This document shows positions 1 through 7,073 of a stretch of DNA of 64,000 bases, piece after piece. The notes under the pieces are model-generated. The model did no database searches, was not told the DNA's origin, and saw only the letters and a program-made list of their open reading frames with translations. Source of the stretch: Plesiocystis pacifica SIR-1. GTDB lineage: Bacteria > Myxococcota_A > Polyangia > Nannocystales > Nannocystaceae. Where the stretch lies: contig NZ_ABCS01000021.1 of assembly GCF_000170895.1 (NCBI RefSeq), forward strand, positions 61,785 to 125,784, given 5' to 3'. The position numbers were made by a program, and so were the translations under genes. The stretch's first letter is position 1, and each line of letters begins with the position of its first letter.

Positions 1-601
1 GGAACTTCGGGGGGGGCGCGGGCGCGGGGCGGGGGTCGGGCTCGGGTTCGATGTCGGGGTCGGGGTCGGGCTCGGGCTGCGCGGCGAGGGGCTCGGGCTC
101 GGCAGGGGCGGGGAGCCGGGCCCACTCGCACGCGAGGAAGGCCGCGTCGAAGCTGGGCTCGCACTGGCGCGGGTAGAAAAAGCGCAGCTCGACCCGGCGG
201 TTGCGGGCCTTGGCGTCCTCGTCCGAGCTGGGCTCGGCGCGGTCGCTCGCGTCCCACTCGCCCCGGGCCTCGAGGTGCAGGCGCTCGCGGGCCTCGCTGG
301 GCAAGCGGGCGGCGAGGCGCTCGCGGACGTGCTCGGCCCGGCGCTGGGACAGCGCGCGGTTGTACTCGTCGGTGTTGTCCTCGTCGGCGTGGCCGATGAT
401 CAGCAGGTGCAGCTCGGGGTCCTGGCGCAGGGCCTCGGCGCTGGCTTCGAGCTCGCGCTCGAGGCCGCGGGCCTCGGGCAACGCGTCCGCGTCGACGGCG
501 AACTGCAGGGGCTCGGCGGCGGGTACCGCCACGCAGGCCACGAGCCCGCCGAGCACGAGCGCGAGGCAGGCGAGGCGAGGGCGGGCGAGCACGGCAGTCA
601 T
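1..601 (-). CDS. OmpA-family lipoprotein, 3' end beyond the window
   Basis: The reading frame starts with ATG at 601 on the minus strand and stays open to the left edge, so the C-terminus is missing. A short signal peptide ends in a lipobox (Leu-Val-Ala-Cys, Cys at about residue 23). A compact OmpA-like peptidoglycan-binding domain follows: it shows LLIIGHADEDNTDEYN, then LSQRRAEHV, and closes with NRRVELRFF, which are the usual conserved strands and helix of that family. After two further cysteines comes an acidic Pro/Glu/Asp tail that runs off the window. In this family the domain ties the outer membrane to peptidoglycan. The region between it and the upstream adenosine deaminase gene is filled by repeats, so it probably has its own promoter within 602-681. 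Family call is firm; precise role unknown. Confidence 0.85.
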   Translation of the reverse strand, partial: MTAVLARPRLACLALVLGGLVACVAVPAAEPLQFAVDADALPEARGLERELEASAEALRQDPELHLLIIGHADEDNTDEYNRALSQRRAEHVRERLAARLPSEARERLHLEARGEWDASDRAEPSSDEDAKARNRRVELRFFYPRQCEPSFDAAFLACEWARLPAPAEPEPLAAQPEPDPDPDIEPEPDPRPAPAPPPKF

Positions 602-681
602 CCGAGGGTCAACGGTAACGCAGATCGCAGCTGACACCCGCGCCGCGCGAGCGTGGAGGGCTCAGGGGCTGTAAACGAATC

Positions 682-1326
682 GATGCCCCCGCTTGCGGGG
701 GCGACCCCATGCCCTCTCCAAGGCACGAACCCCATTGCCCCACGAACACAGCGGAGGAGCGGGCAGCGACGAAGCGTCCCCGGTTCGGAGACCTCTGCGG
801 GGGCAAAGCCGACGCCCCCGCTTGCGGGGGCGACCCGATGCCCTCTCCCAGGCACGAACCCCATTGCCCCACGAACACAGCGGAGGAGCGGTCAGCGACG
901 AAGCGTCCCCGGTTCGGAGACCTCTGCGGGGGCAAAGTCGACGCCCCCGCTTGCGGGGGCGACCCCATGCCCTCTCCAAGGCACGAACCCCATTGCCCCA
1001 CGAACACAGCGGAGGAGCGGGCAGCGACGAAGCGTCCCCGGTTTCGAGACCTCTGCGGGGGCAAAGCCGATGCCCCCGCTTGCGGGGGCGACCCGATGCC
1101 CTCTCCCAGGCACGAACCCCATTGCCCCACGAACACAGCGGAGGAGCGGTCAGCGACGAAGCGTCCCCGGTTCGGAGACCTCTGCGGGGGCAAAGCCGAC
1201 GCCCCCGCTTGCGGGGGCGACCCGATGCCCTCTCCCAGGCACGAAGCCCATTGCCCCACGAACACAGCGGAGGAGCGGGGAGCGACGAAGCGTCCCCGGT
1301 TTCGAGACCTCTGCGGGGGCAAAGCA
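682..1326. repeat. Five tandem copies of a 129-bp repeat
   Basis: Copies begin at 682, 811, 940, 1069 and 1198, exactly 129 bases apart. Each opens with the perfect inverted repeat CGCCCCCGCTTGCGGGGGCG and ends with CTGCGGGGGCAAAG. Copies 1 and 3 share one set of variants (CCAAGG, GGGCAG) and copies 2 and 4 another (CCCAGG, GGTCAG), which suggests duplication of a 258-bp dimer. Because 129 is a multiple of three, several frames stay open across the array and imitate genes; none looks like a real protein. The array starts a few bases after the stop codon of the adenosine deaminase gene. One diverged solo copy lies near 54398-54523 in the same position relative to its upstream gene. Confidence 0.95.
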
Positions 1327-1331
1327 GAGGC

Positions 1332-2429
1332 TCAGCGGGCTTCGGCGGCCTGCTGCCGGGCGGTCCGCAGCGCGTCCTCGTCGATGCTGCCGTCGGCGTG
1401 GAAGGCCTCGAGCTGGTCGCTGATCGCCCGCAGGTAGTTGCGCTTTTCGTGGAAGGGCAAGAAGGCGCTCTTGAACCCGTTGAGGATGCACTGCTTGATG
1501 TCCCCGAGGGTCAGCCCGACCTGGGTGTGCGCCAGCCACAGCTCCTTGGACACGGTCGTGTCGGTGATCAGCCGGTTGTCGGTGTTGACCGTGACCCGGG
1601 CGCCGAGGTTCAGGTACAGGCGCATGGGGTGGGTGTCGAGGGCCTCGATGGCGTTGGTCTGCACGTTGGACGAGGGGCAGCACTCGAGCGGGATGCGGTG
1701 ATCGACGACGTAGTGCAGCAGGTCGCCGTCCTCGCGCAGGCGGCAGCCGTGGCCGATGCGGTGCGCCCCGCAGTCGTGCAGGGCCTGGGCGATGGACGCG
1801 GGCCCGTAGGCCTCGCCGGCGTGGATGGTCACGTTGATGTTGTTGCGCCGGACCAGCGAGAAGGCCTCGTGGTGGTCCTTGGCCGGGTAGTCGTACTCGG
1901 CCCCCGCCAGGTCAAAGCCGACGACGCCGCGGCCCTTGTAGGCGACGACGAGCTCGGCCATCTCCAGGCTGCTCTGCGGCGAGATGTTGCGGATGCCGCA
2001 CAGGATCAGCTTGGACTCGATGCCGTGGTCGGTCTCGGCGTCGTGCAGCCCGCGGAGCACGGTCTCGACCACCTCGGTCAGGCGCAGGCCCTGCTCGGTG
2101 TGCAGCAGCGGCGCGTAGCGGACCTCCATGTAGCGCACGCCCTCGGCGGCCGCGTCCTCGGCGAGCTCGTAGGCGACGCGCTGGAGGGCCTCGCGGGTCT
2201 GCATGACCTTCAAGGTCACGGCGAAGGCCTCGAGGTACTTGACCAGGCTGCCGGTGTTCTCGCCGGCGTGGATGGCCTTGCGCAGCCCAGGCACGTCGGT
2301 GGCTGGCAGCTCGATGCCCTGGCTCTCGGCGAGCTCGAGGATGGTCTCGGTGCGCAGGGAGCCGTCGAGGTGGACGTGCAGATCGGTCTTGGGCAGACGC
2401 TCGAAAAAAGAAAGGGGAAGGTCAGACAC
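1332..2429 (-). CDS. add: Adenosine deaminase
   Basis: Hydrolytic deamination of adenosine or deoxyadenosine to inosine; cytoplasmic purine salvage. The 365-residue protein shows the metal-binding DLHVHLDG near residue 16, the HAGE motif near residue 200 with HRIGHGCRL after it, and TVNTDNRLITDT near the C-terminus, all characteristic of the adenosine/AMP deaminase family. The start is GTG: an in-frame TAG lies five codons upstream and there is no other start before the conserved motif. That GTG lies inside a hairpin followed by a T-run, so translation or transcription is probably controlled there. The upstream neighbour on the same strand is adenylosuccinate lyase, 97 bases away, so both genes act on adenine nucleotides. 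Confidence 0.95.
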   Translation of the reverse strand: MSDLPLSFFERLPKTDLHVHLDGSLRTETILELAESQGIELPATDVPGLRKAIHAGENTGSLVKYLEAFAVTLKVMQTREALQRVAYELAEDAAAEGVRYMEVRYAPLLHTEQGLRLTEVVETVLRGLHDAETDHGIESKLILCGIRNISPQSSLEMAELVVAYKGRGVVGFDLAGAEYDYPAKDHHEAFSLVRRNNINVTIHAGEAYGPASIAQALHDCGAHRIGHGCRLREDGDLLHYVVDHRIPLECCPSSNVQTNAIEALDTHPMRLYLNLGARVTVNTDNRLITDTTVSKELWLAHTQVGLTLGDIKQCILNGFKSAFLPFHEKRNYLRAISDQLEAFHADGSIDEDALRTARQQAAEAR

Positions 2430-2440
2430 CTTCCCCTCTT
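2404..2440 (-). terminator. Terminator-like hairpin spanning the add ribosome-binding site and start codon
   Basis: Read on the minus strand, GGGGAAGGT pairs perfectly with ACCTTCCCC around a 5-base loop, and CTTTCTTTTTT follows directly. This is the form of an intrinsic terminator. The left arm contains the only purine-rich Shine-Dalgarno candidate and the GTG start of add; the right arm and T-run are codons 3 to about 8 of add. It may terminate purB transcription, attenuate add, or hide the start from ribosomes; the sequence alone does not choose between these. Confidence 0.7.
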
Positions 2441-2526
2441 TCTACCAAGAGGCCAGCCCCCGCGCCACGTCGGGGCTCCCCAAAGCAGCAGCCATGGGAC
2501 AGTTTGGGCGGGCTGCGGGGCCGGGA

Positions 2527-3966
2527 TCACACGCGCACGCGGGCCTGGAAGCGACCCTCGCGGTGGGCGTGACGTTCGAGCAGGCCGTCGAGCTCGGCGA
2601 GGTAGTCGTCGACTTGAGCGGGGGAGCGGCCGACGTAGCGGCTGGCGTCGAGGGCTCCGGCGTCGACGTGGGGGCCCAGCTCGGGGTCCTCTTGCATCCG
2701 CGCCATCAGGTCGTTGCCGCGCCCGGCCTTGAGCTCGCCGGCGGCGGCGATGCTCAGCTGGCGGATGGTCTCGTGCAGGGCCTGGCGGTCGCCCCCGGCC
2801 TCGACGGCGCGCATCAGCACGTTCTCCGTGGCCATGAAGGGCAGCTCGTCGGCCATGTTCTTGGCCAGCATCGCCGGGTTGACGACGATGCCCGCGGTCA
2901 CGTCGACGACCAGGTTCAAGATGGCGTCGGTGGCCAGGAAGGCCTCGGTGATGACCAGGCGCCGGTTGGCGCTGTCGTCGAGGGTCCGCTCGAGCCACTG
3001 GTTGCCGTGGGTCTCCCGGGGGCTGGTCGCGAGGGAGTGGACGAAGCGGGCGAGGGCGTTGATTCGCTCGCTCCGCATGGGGTTGCGCTTGTAGGCCATG
3101 GCCGAGGAGCCGATCTGCTTTTTGCCGAAGGGCTCCTCGAGCTCGCGCTCGTGGGCGAGCAGGCGCATGTCGCTGGCGAACTTGGCCGCCGAGCCGGCGA
3201 CGTCGGCGAGGGCCGAGACCACCCAGGTGTCGATCTTGCGGGTGTAGGTCTGGCCCGAGACGGCGATCGAGCGGTCGAAGCCCATGGCCTCGCAGACCCG
3301 GCGGTCGAGCTCGCGGATGGCCGCGTTGGGGTCGTCGTGGCTGGTGAACAGCTGCAGGAAGGAGGCCTGGGTGCCCGTGGTGCCCTTGACCCCGCGCATC
3401 GGCAGTCGGGCGACGAGCTGCTCGAGGGTCTCGAGGTCGAAGGCGAGGTCCTGGGCCCACAGGCAGGCGCGCTTGCCCACGGTGGTCAGCTGCGCGGGCT
3501 GGAAGTGGGTGTAGGCCTGGATGGGCTCGGCCCGCCAGGTCTGGGCGAAGCTGCGCAGCTGGGTCAGGCAGGTGTAGAGCCGGTCCATGAGCAGCTCGAG
3601 GCCCTCGCGGATCATCACCAGCTCGGCGTTGTCGGTCACGAAGCAGCTGGTCGCGCCGAGGTGGATGATCTTCGCGGCCTCGGGCCCGGCGACGTCGCCG
3701 AAGTGGTGGACGTGGGCCATGACATCGTGGCGCAAGCTGGCCTCGATCTCGGCGACGCGCTCGAAGTCGATGGTCTCGCGGGCGGCGACGAGGGCCTCGA
3801 TCTGGGCCTGGCTCACGGGCAGGCCCAGGGCGGACTCGGCCCGGGCCAGGGCGATCCACAGGTCGCGCCACAGCAGGGCCCGGCGGCGGTCCGAGAAGTT
3901 GGCCAGCATGGCCTTGGTCGCGTAGCGGCTCGACAGCGGGCTCTCGTACTTGGGCGTGGCGCTCAT
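2527..3966 (-). CDS. purB: Adenylosuccinate lyase
   Basis: Cleaves adenylosuccinate to AMP and SAICAR to AICAR, each with release of fumarate, in purine synthesis. The fumarase/aspartase superfamily signature SSAMAYKRNPMRSERI is present, preceded by GTTGTQASF. The length (479 residues from this start) and the opening MSATPKYESPLSSRYAT resemble the longer form also found in animals rather than the shorter Bacillus type. A start 66 bases further upstream is possible but adds an unconserved leader, so the ATG before SATPKYE is preferred. It precedes add on the same strand and diverges from the ureohydrolase gene, with about 80 bases between the two starts for both promoters. Confidence 0.95.
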   Translation of the reverse strand: MSATPKYESPLSSRYATKAMLANFSDRRRALLWRDLWIALARAESALGLPVSQAQIEALVAARETIDFERVAEIEASLRHDVMAHVHHFGDVAGPEAAKIIHLGATSCFVTDNAELVMIREGLELLMDRLYTCLTQLRSFAQTWRAEPIQAYTHFQPAQLTTVGKRACLWAQDLAFDLETLEQLVARLPMRGVKGTTGTQASFLQLFTSHDDPNAAIRELDRRVCEAMGFDRSIAVSGQTYTRKIDTWVVSALADVAGSAAKFASDMRLLAHERELEEPFGKKQIGSSAMAYKRNPMRSERINALARFVHSLATSPRETHGNQWLERTLDDSANRRLVITEAFLATDAILNLVVDVTAGIVVNPAMLAKNMADELPFMATENVLMRAVEAGGDRQALHETIRQLSIAAAGELKAGRGNDLMARMQEDPELGPHVDAGALDASRYVGRSPAQVDDYLAELDGLLERHAHREGRFQARVRV

Positions 3967-4046
3967 GAGCGCGGAGGATATCGACGCCTGCATCGACCAC
4001 AAGTCCGTGCGGATCGCGGGCCGCGAGAGCACGTATGCTGGGCGCG

Positions 4047-5213
4047 ATGAGCCAACCCTTCGCTCCGGCGCCCCGCTCCCTCGGCCGCGACGCCCTCGTC
4101 GACGAGCTCAGTCGCTACCTGCGCCCGCCGGGCCAGGGCATCCACGCCGTGTCCACGGGCCGGGCCGAGCTCGCGCGCCAGACGGCGGCCTACCTCGGGC
4201 CGTCCTGGAACCCCGAGGAGCCCTGGCGAGCGCACCTGGCCCGCGCCCTCGACAGCCTGGGGGCGGAGTCGACCCCCGTGGCGATGTGGGCGATCCCCAG
4301 CGACACCGGGGCGGGGATCGTGCGCGGGGCGGCGCGCGGCCCCGAGGCGATCCGGGCTGGCCTGGGCCAGGCGCCCGTCGTCGATCTCGGCGACGTCTTC
4401 TCCATCCCCCAGCTCCTCGACGAGGCCATGCTCGCCGAGTCCCAGCGTCACCGCTGCCAGGACGCCCTGTGGCCCGACTTGCCCGAGGCGAGGCGGCGCC
4501 AGCTCATGGTCTCGCCCATGGGCATGGCCGCGCGGGCGCGGGCGCTGCTGCTCGAGGCCGTCCCGGGTCTGCGCTTGATGACCCTGGGCGGCGATCACAC
4601 CGTCAGCGGCCCGGTGCTCGCGCCGCTGTTGGAAGCCGAGAGCGCCGAGAGCCGCCTCGATCTCGGCATCGTCCACTTCGACGCGCACACCGACCTGCTG
4701 CCCAGCCGCCTGGGCATCGATCTGTGTTTCGCCACCTGGGCCTACCACGCCAACGTCGCGCTGGGTGGGGGCGAGCGGATGATCCAGCTCGGGATCCGCG
4801 CATCGGGCCGGGGCCGCTCGCACTGGGAGGCCGATCTCGACGTCCGCCAGCTGTGGGGCGACGAGTGCGAGGGCGTCCCGGGGGGGGAGCTCGCCGCGCG
4901 CGTCGTCGAGCACCTGCGCGCGCGCGGTGTCACGCGAGTCTACCTGTCCAATGACATCGACGGGACCGACGCGCACTGGGCCGCGGCCTGTGGCACCCCA
5001 GAGCCCGGCGGGCTCCGCCCCGAGCAGGTCGAAGCGGTGATTCGCGGGGTAGGCGCGAGCTTTGACGTGATCGGCGCGGATCTGGTCGAGCTCGCTCCGG
5101 GGCTGTCTCTGGATGTCGAGGCGTCCCGGCGGAGCGTCGAGACAGCAGTGCGCTATACACGCGAGAGCCTCGCCGCCCTGGCGGGGGAATCTTCTCCAAA
5201 ATCTTCGGAATGA
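4047..5213 (+). CDS. Ureohydrolase (arginase/agmatinase/formiminoglutamase family)
   Basis: A 388-residue member of the binuclear manganese ureohydrolase family. Metal ligands are visible in order: LGGDHTVSG, VHFDAHTDLL and SNDIDGTD. The substrate is not certain: arginase, agmatinase and formimidoyl-glutamase share these motifs, and the family holds many uncharacterised members. It is longer than a typical arginase (about 300 residues), with roughly 80 extra N-terminal residues before GAARGPEAIRAGL. The ATG at 4047 is chosen; an in-frame ATG four codons earlier also exists. The sigma factor gene starts only 19 bases after its stop, so the two are probably co-transcribed. Confidence 0.85.
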   Translation: MSQPFAPAPRSLGRDALVDELSRYLRPPGQGIHAVSTGRAELARQTAAYLGPSWNPEEPWRAHLARALDSLGAESTPVAMWAIPSDTGAGIVRGAARGPEAIRAGLGQAPVVDLGDVFSIPQLLDEAMLAESQRHRCQDALWPDLPEARRRQLMVSPMGMAARARALLLEAVPGLRLMTLGGDHTVSGPVLAPLLEAESAESRLDLGIVHFDAHTDLLPSRLGIDLCFATWAYHANVALGGGERMIQLGIRASGRGRSHWEADLDVRQLWGDECEGVPGGELAARVVEHLRARGVTRVYLSNDIDGTDAHWAAACGTPEPGGLRPEQVEAVIRGVGASFDVIGADLVELAPGLSLDVEASRRSVETAVRYTRESLAALAGESSPKSSE

Positions 5214-5232
5214 GCCGCGGGGATCCCCGGTA

Positions 5233-5895
5233 ATGAACCACCACATGGAAACCACCGCCCGGAGGGAGTTCGAGCAAACCGCTCTTCCCTTGCTCGACAG
5301 TCTGTACGGCGCCGCGATGCGCCTCACCCGTGACCCCGCCGAGGCCGAGGACCTCGTTCAAGACTCGATGGTCCGGGCCTACCGCTTCTGGGACACCTTC
5401 AAACAGGGCACGAACATCAAAGCGTGGATGTTCACCATCCTGCGCAACACCTTCATCAACGGCTACCACCGCCGAGGCCGCAAGCGGAGCTTCCAAAACG
5501 ATGTCTCCGCCCAGGTGCGGAGCCTCGGCCCGGGGGTCGCCGTGGCCCACTCGACCAGCCAGCCTCCCGGGCCGGAAGAGGCCGTGGCGAGCCGGGTGAC
5601 CTCCGCGAGAATCCGCGAGGCGCTCGACTCCCTGCCTCCGGACTACCGCCTCGCGGTGACCCTCGCCGACCTCGAGGGCCTCTCCTACAAGGAGATCGCC
5701 GAGGTCATGGACTGCCCCATCGGCACGGTCATGAGCCGCATCTACCGCGGCCGAAAGCTCTTGCACAAGCTGCTCTACGACCACGCGGTCGAGATCGGCA
5801 TGGTCGAAGCACCAAAAGACGACACCAAGTCGCCCAAATCCAAGGGGGGCGCCGTCGAGCTCGCGAGTTGGCGCGAGCGGAGGAAACAAGCATGA
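5233..5895 (+). CDS. ECF-type RNA polymerase sigma factor
   Basis: A two-domain sigma-70 family protein of 220 residues. Region 2 is seen as AMRLTRDPAEAEDLVQDSM followed by IKAWMFTILRNTFINGYHRR; region 4 is seen as DSLPPDYRLAVTLADLEGLS and YKEIAEVMDCPIGTVMSRIY, a clear helix-turn-helix. It resembles RpoE/SigR-like stress sigma factors. The next gene, 64 bases downstream, encodes a membrane protein fitting an anti-sigma factor, so the pair likely forms an envelope-responsive switch. The open frame continues upstream into the ureohydrolase gene; the ATG before NHHMETTARREF is chosen because it removes that overlap. Confidence 0.95.
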   Translation: MNHHMETTARREFEQTALPLLDSLYGAAMRLTRDPAEAEDLVQDSMVRAYRFWDTFKQGTNIKAWMFTILRNTFINGYHRRGRKRSFQNDVSAQVRSLGPGVAVAHSTSQPPGPEEAVASRVTSARIREALDSLPPDYRLAVTLADLEGLSYKEIAEVMDCPIGTVMSRIYRGRKLLHKLLYDHAVEIGMVEAPKDDTKSPKSKGGAVELASWRERRKQA

Positions 5896-5959
5896 ATGGA
5901 TTGAAGACCGTCGAAGGCACGGCCACGGACGTGGCTACAGGCACGGGAAGGTGTGAGCG

Positions 5960-6922
5960 ATGACCCTCGAGCCAGGCGCCCCCGAGCGCGCAGAGTTCAT
6001 CCCCTCGCTGCAGCCCTTCGTCGACGGTGAGCTCGACGAGCGGGAGCACGAGCGGGTCGCGGCCGAGATCGCGGCCAACCCCGAGTACCAGGCCTTCGTG
6101 AAGGAGCAGCAGGAGGTCCGCGCGCTCTTGCGCAGCCTCGACCGCGAGCCCGTGCCCGAGGGGCTCGCGGCCCGGGTTCAGGCCGGCCTCGACACGGTCG
6201 ACGCCGAGCGCAGCCGCGAAGGTGGCGCGCTCGCGCCGATCGTGGGTCGCATCAAGGCCTTCGGTCGTGGCACCATGTTGATGGTCCCGGCCGCGGCGGC
6301 TGCCGTCGCCCTGTTCTTCGGCGTCCGCTCGGGCGCCCTCGACGAGCTCATGGTTGTGGGCGGGGACGAAGCCCACGTCGACGGCGGCATGGCCAACTCG
6401 CTGCGCGTCCCGACGCACCGCGCCAAGTCGGACGACGAGCCGGCGCCGACGAAGGCGGGCGAGGCCCAGCCGGCTCCCTCACCCGAAGCGGCCGAGCCCG
6501 AGAAAGAAGCGCCAGAGCCCGACGAGCGCGGACTGGCCGAGGTCGAGGAGCAGGGCTTCGCCATTCAGGTCGCGCGCTCGTCCTCGCTGCCGCCCGGGAC
6601 CGCCCTGGTCAGCGACGACCCCTCGGGGACCACGGCCTTGGTTCGGTACCGGGCCGGTGAGCGGATCGTCGCCGACAGCCAGAGCCTCGCGCGCTCCGTT
6701 CAAGCTCGGGGCACGCGACAGGTGTTTAGGGGCGAGGCCTACTACCTCGGCCGCGACGCCGAGGGTCGTGCGCGCGTCGAGTTCGTGCACGGTGCCGTCC
6801 TCCACAGCCTGACCTTCGAGGCTGGGGAGCTGCGCCCTGGGGCGCCAGTGAGCGCGGACGACCCAGACGCGGAGAGCCTGCTGAGCCTCGGCGTTGCGCT
6901 GCGCGAGGGTCTGGGAGGCTGA
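5960..6922 (+). CDS. Putative membrane anti-sigma factor lacking the zinc motif
   Basis: A 320-residue protein directly downstream of the sigma gene. Residues about 10-55 (LQPFVDGELDEREHERVAAE and onward) match the helical layout of anti-sigma domains, but the usual His-x3-Cys-x2-Cys zinc site is absent. A single hydrophobic segment (MLMVPAAAAAVALFFGV, about residues 106-122) would place the N-terminal domain in the cytoplasm and about 190 residues outside. The outer part starts with a Pro/Glu/Ala-rich stretch and ends in a soluble domain with no recognised family. A GGAAGG ribosome site lies before the ATG. The role is inferred mainly from the neighbouring sigma factor. Confidence 0.75.
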   Translation: MTLEPGAPERAEFIPSLQPFVDGELDEREHERVAAEIAANPEYQAFVKEQQEVRALLRSLDREPVPEGLAARVQAGLDTVDAERSREGGALAPIVGRIKAFGRGTMLMVPAAAAAVALFFGVRSGALDELMVVGGDEAHVDGGMANSLRVPTHRAKSDDEPAPTKAGEAQPAPSPEAAEPEKEAPEPDERGLAEVEEQGFAIQVARSSSLPPGTALVSDDPSGTTALVRYRAGERIVADSQSLARSVQARGTRQVFRGEAYYLGRDAEGRARVEFVHGAVLHSLTFEAGELRPGAPVSADDPDAESLLSLGVALREGLGG

Positions 6923-6988
6923 GCCTTCCAGGCCCCGCTCGGGGGCCTGAACTTTCGAGCCTGGTGGACGCAGGCACAGCCCCGTCAC

Positions 6989-7020
6989 GATCGGTCCATG
7001 ATCGGCCCACGATCAGTCGG
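6989..7020. promoter_or_regulatory. Three direct repeats at exact 11-bp spacing
   Basis: GATCGG starts at 6989 and 7000 and GATCAG at 7011, each inside the repeated unit (A/C)ACGATCGGTC-like. The 11-base period places the copies on one face of the helix, as in operators that bind several regulator subunits. The copies end about 53 bases before the start of the FrzS/AglZ-like gene. The binding protein is unknown. Confidence 0.5.
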
Positions 7021-7073
7021 GGACGCGAGATCCTACTGGAGAACTGCACGGCGAGCGGATAATCTCGGCTCCC

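Noticed and set aside
682..1326. CRISPR array
   Set aside because: The copies are 129 bp and directly adjacent, without unique spacers, and no cas genes are present.
653..1423. Long repetitive open frames on both strands across the 129-bp array
   Set aside because: The 129-bp period is a multiple of three, so an open unit stays open in every copy. Translations are Pro/Arg-rich, differ by frame and have no start with a ribosome site.
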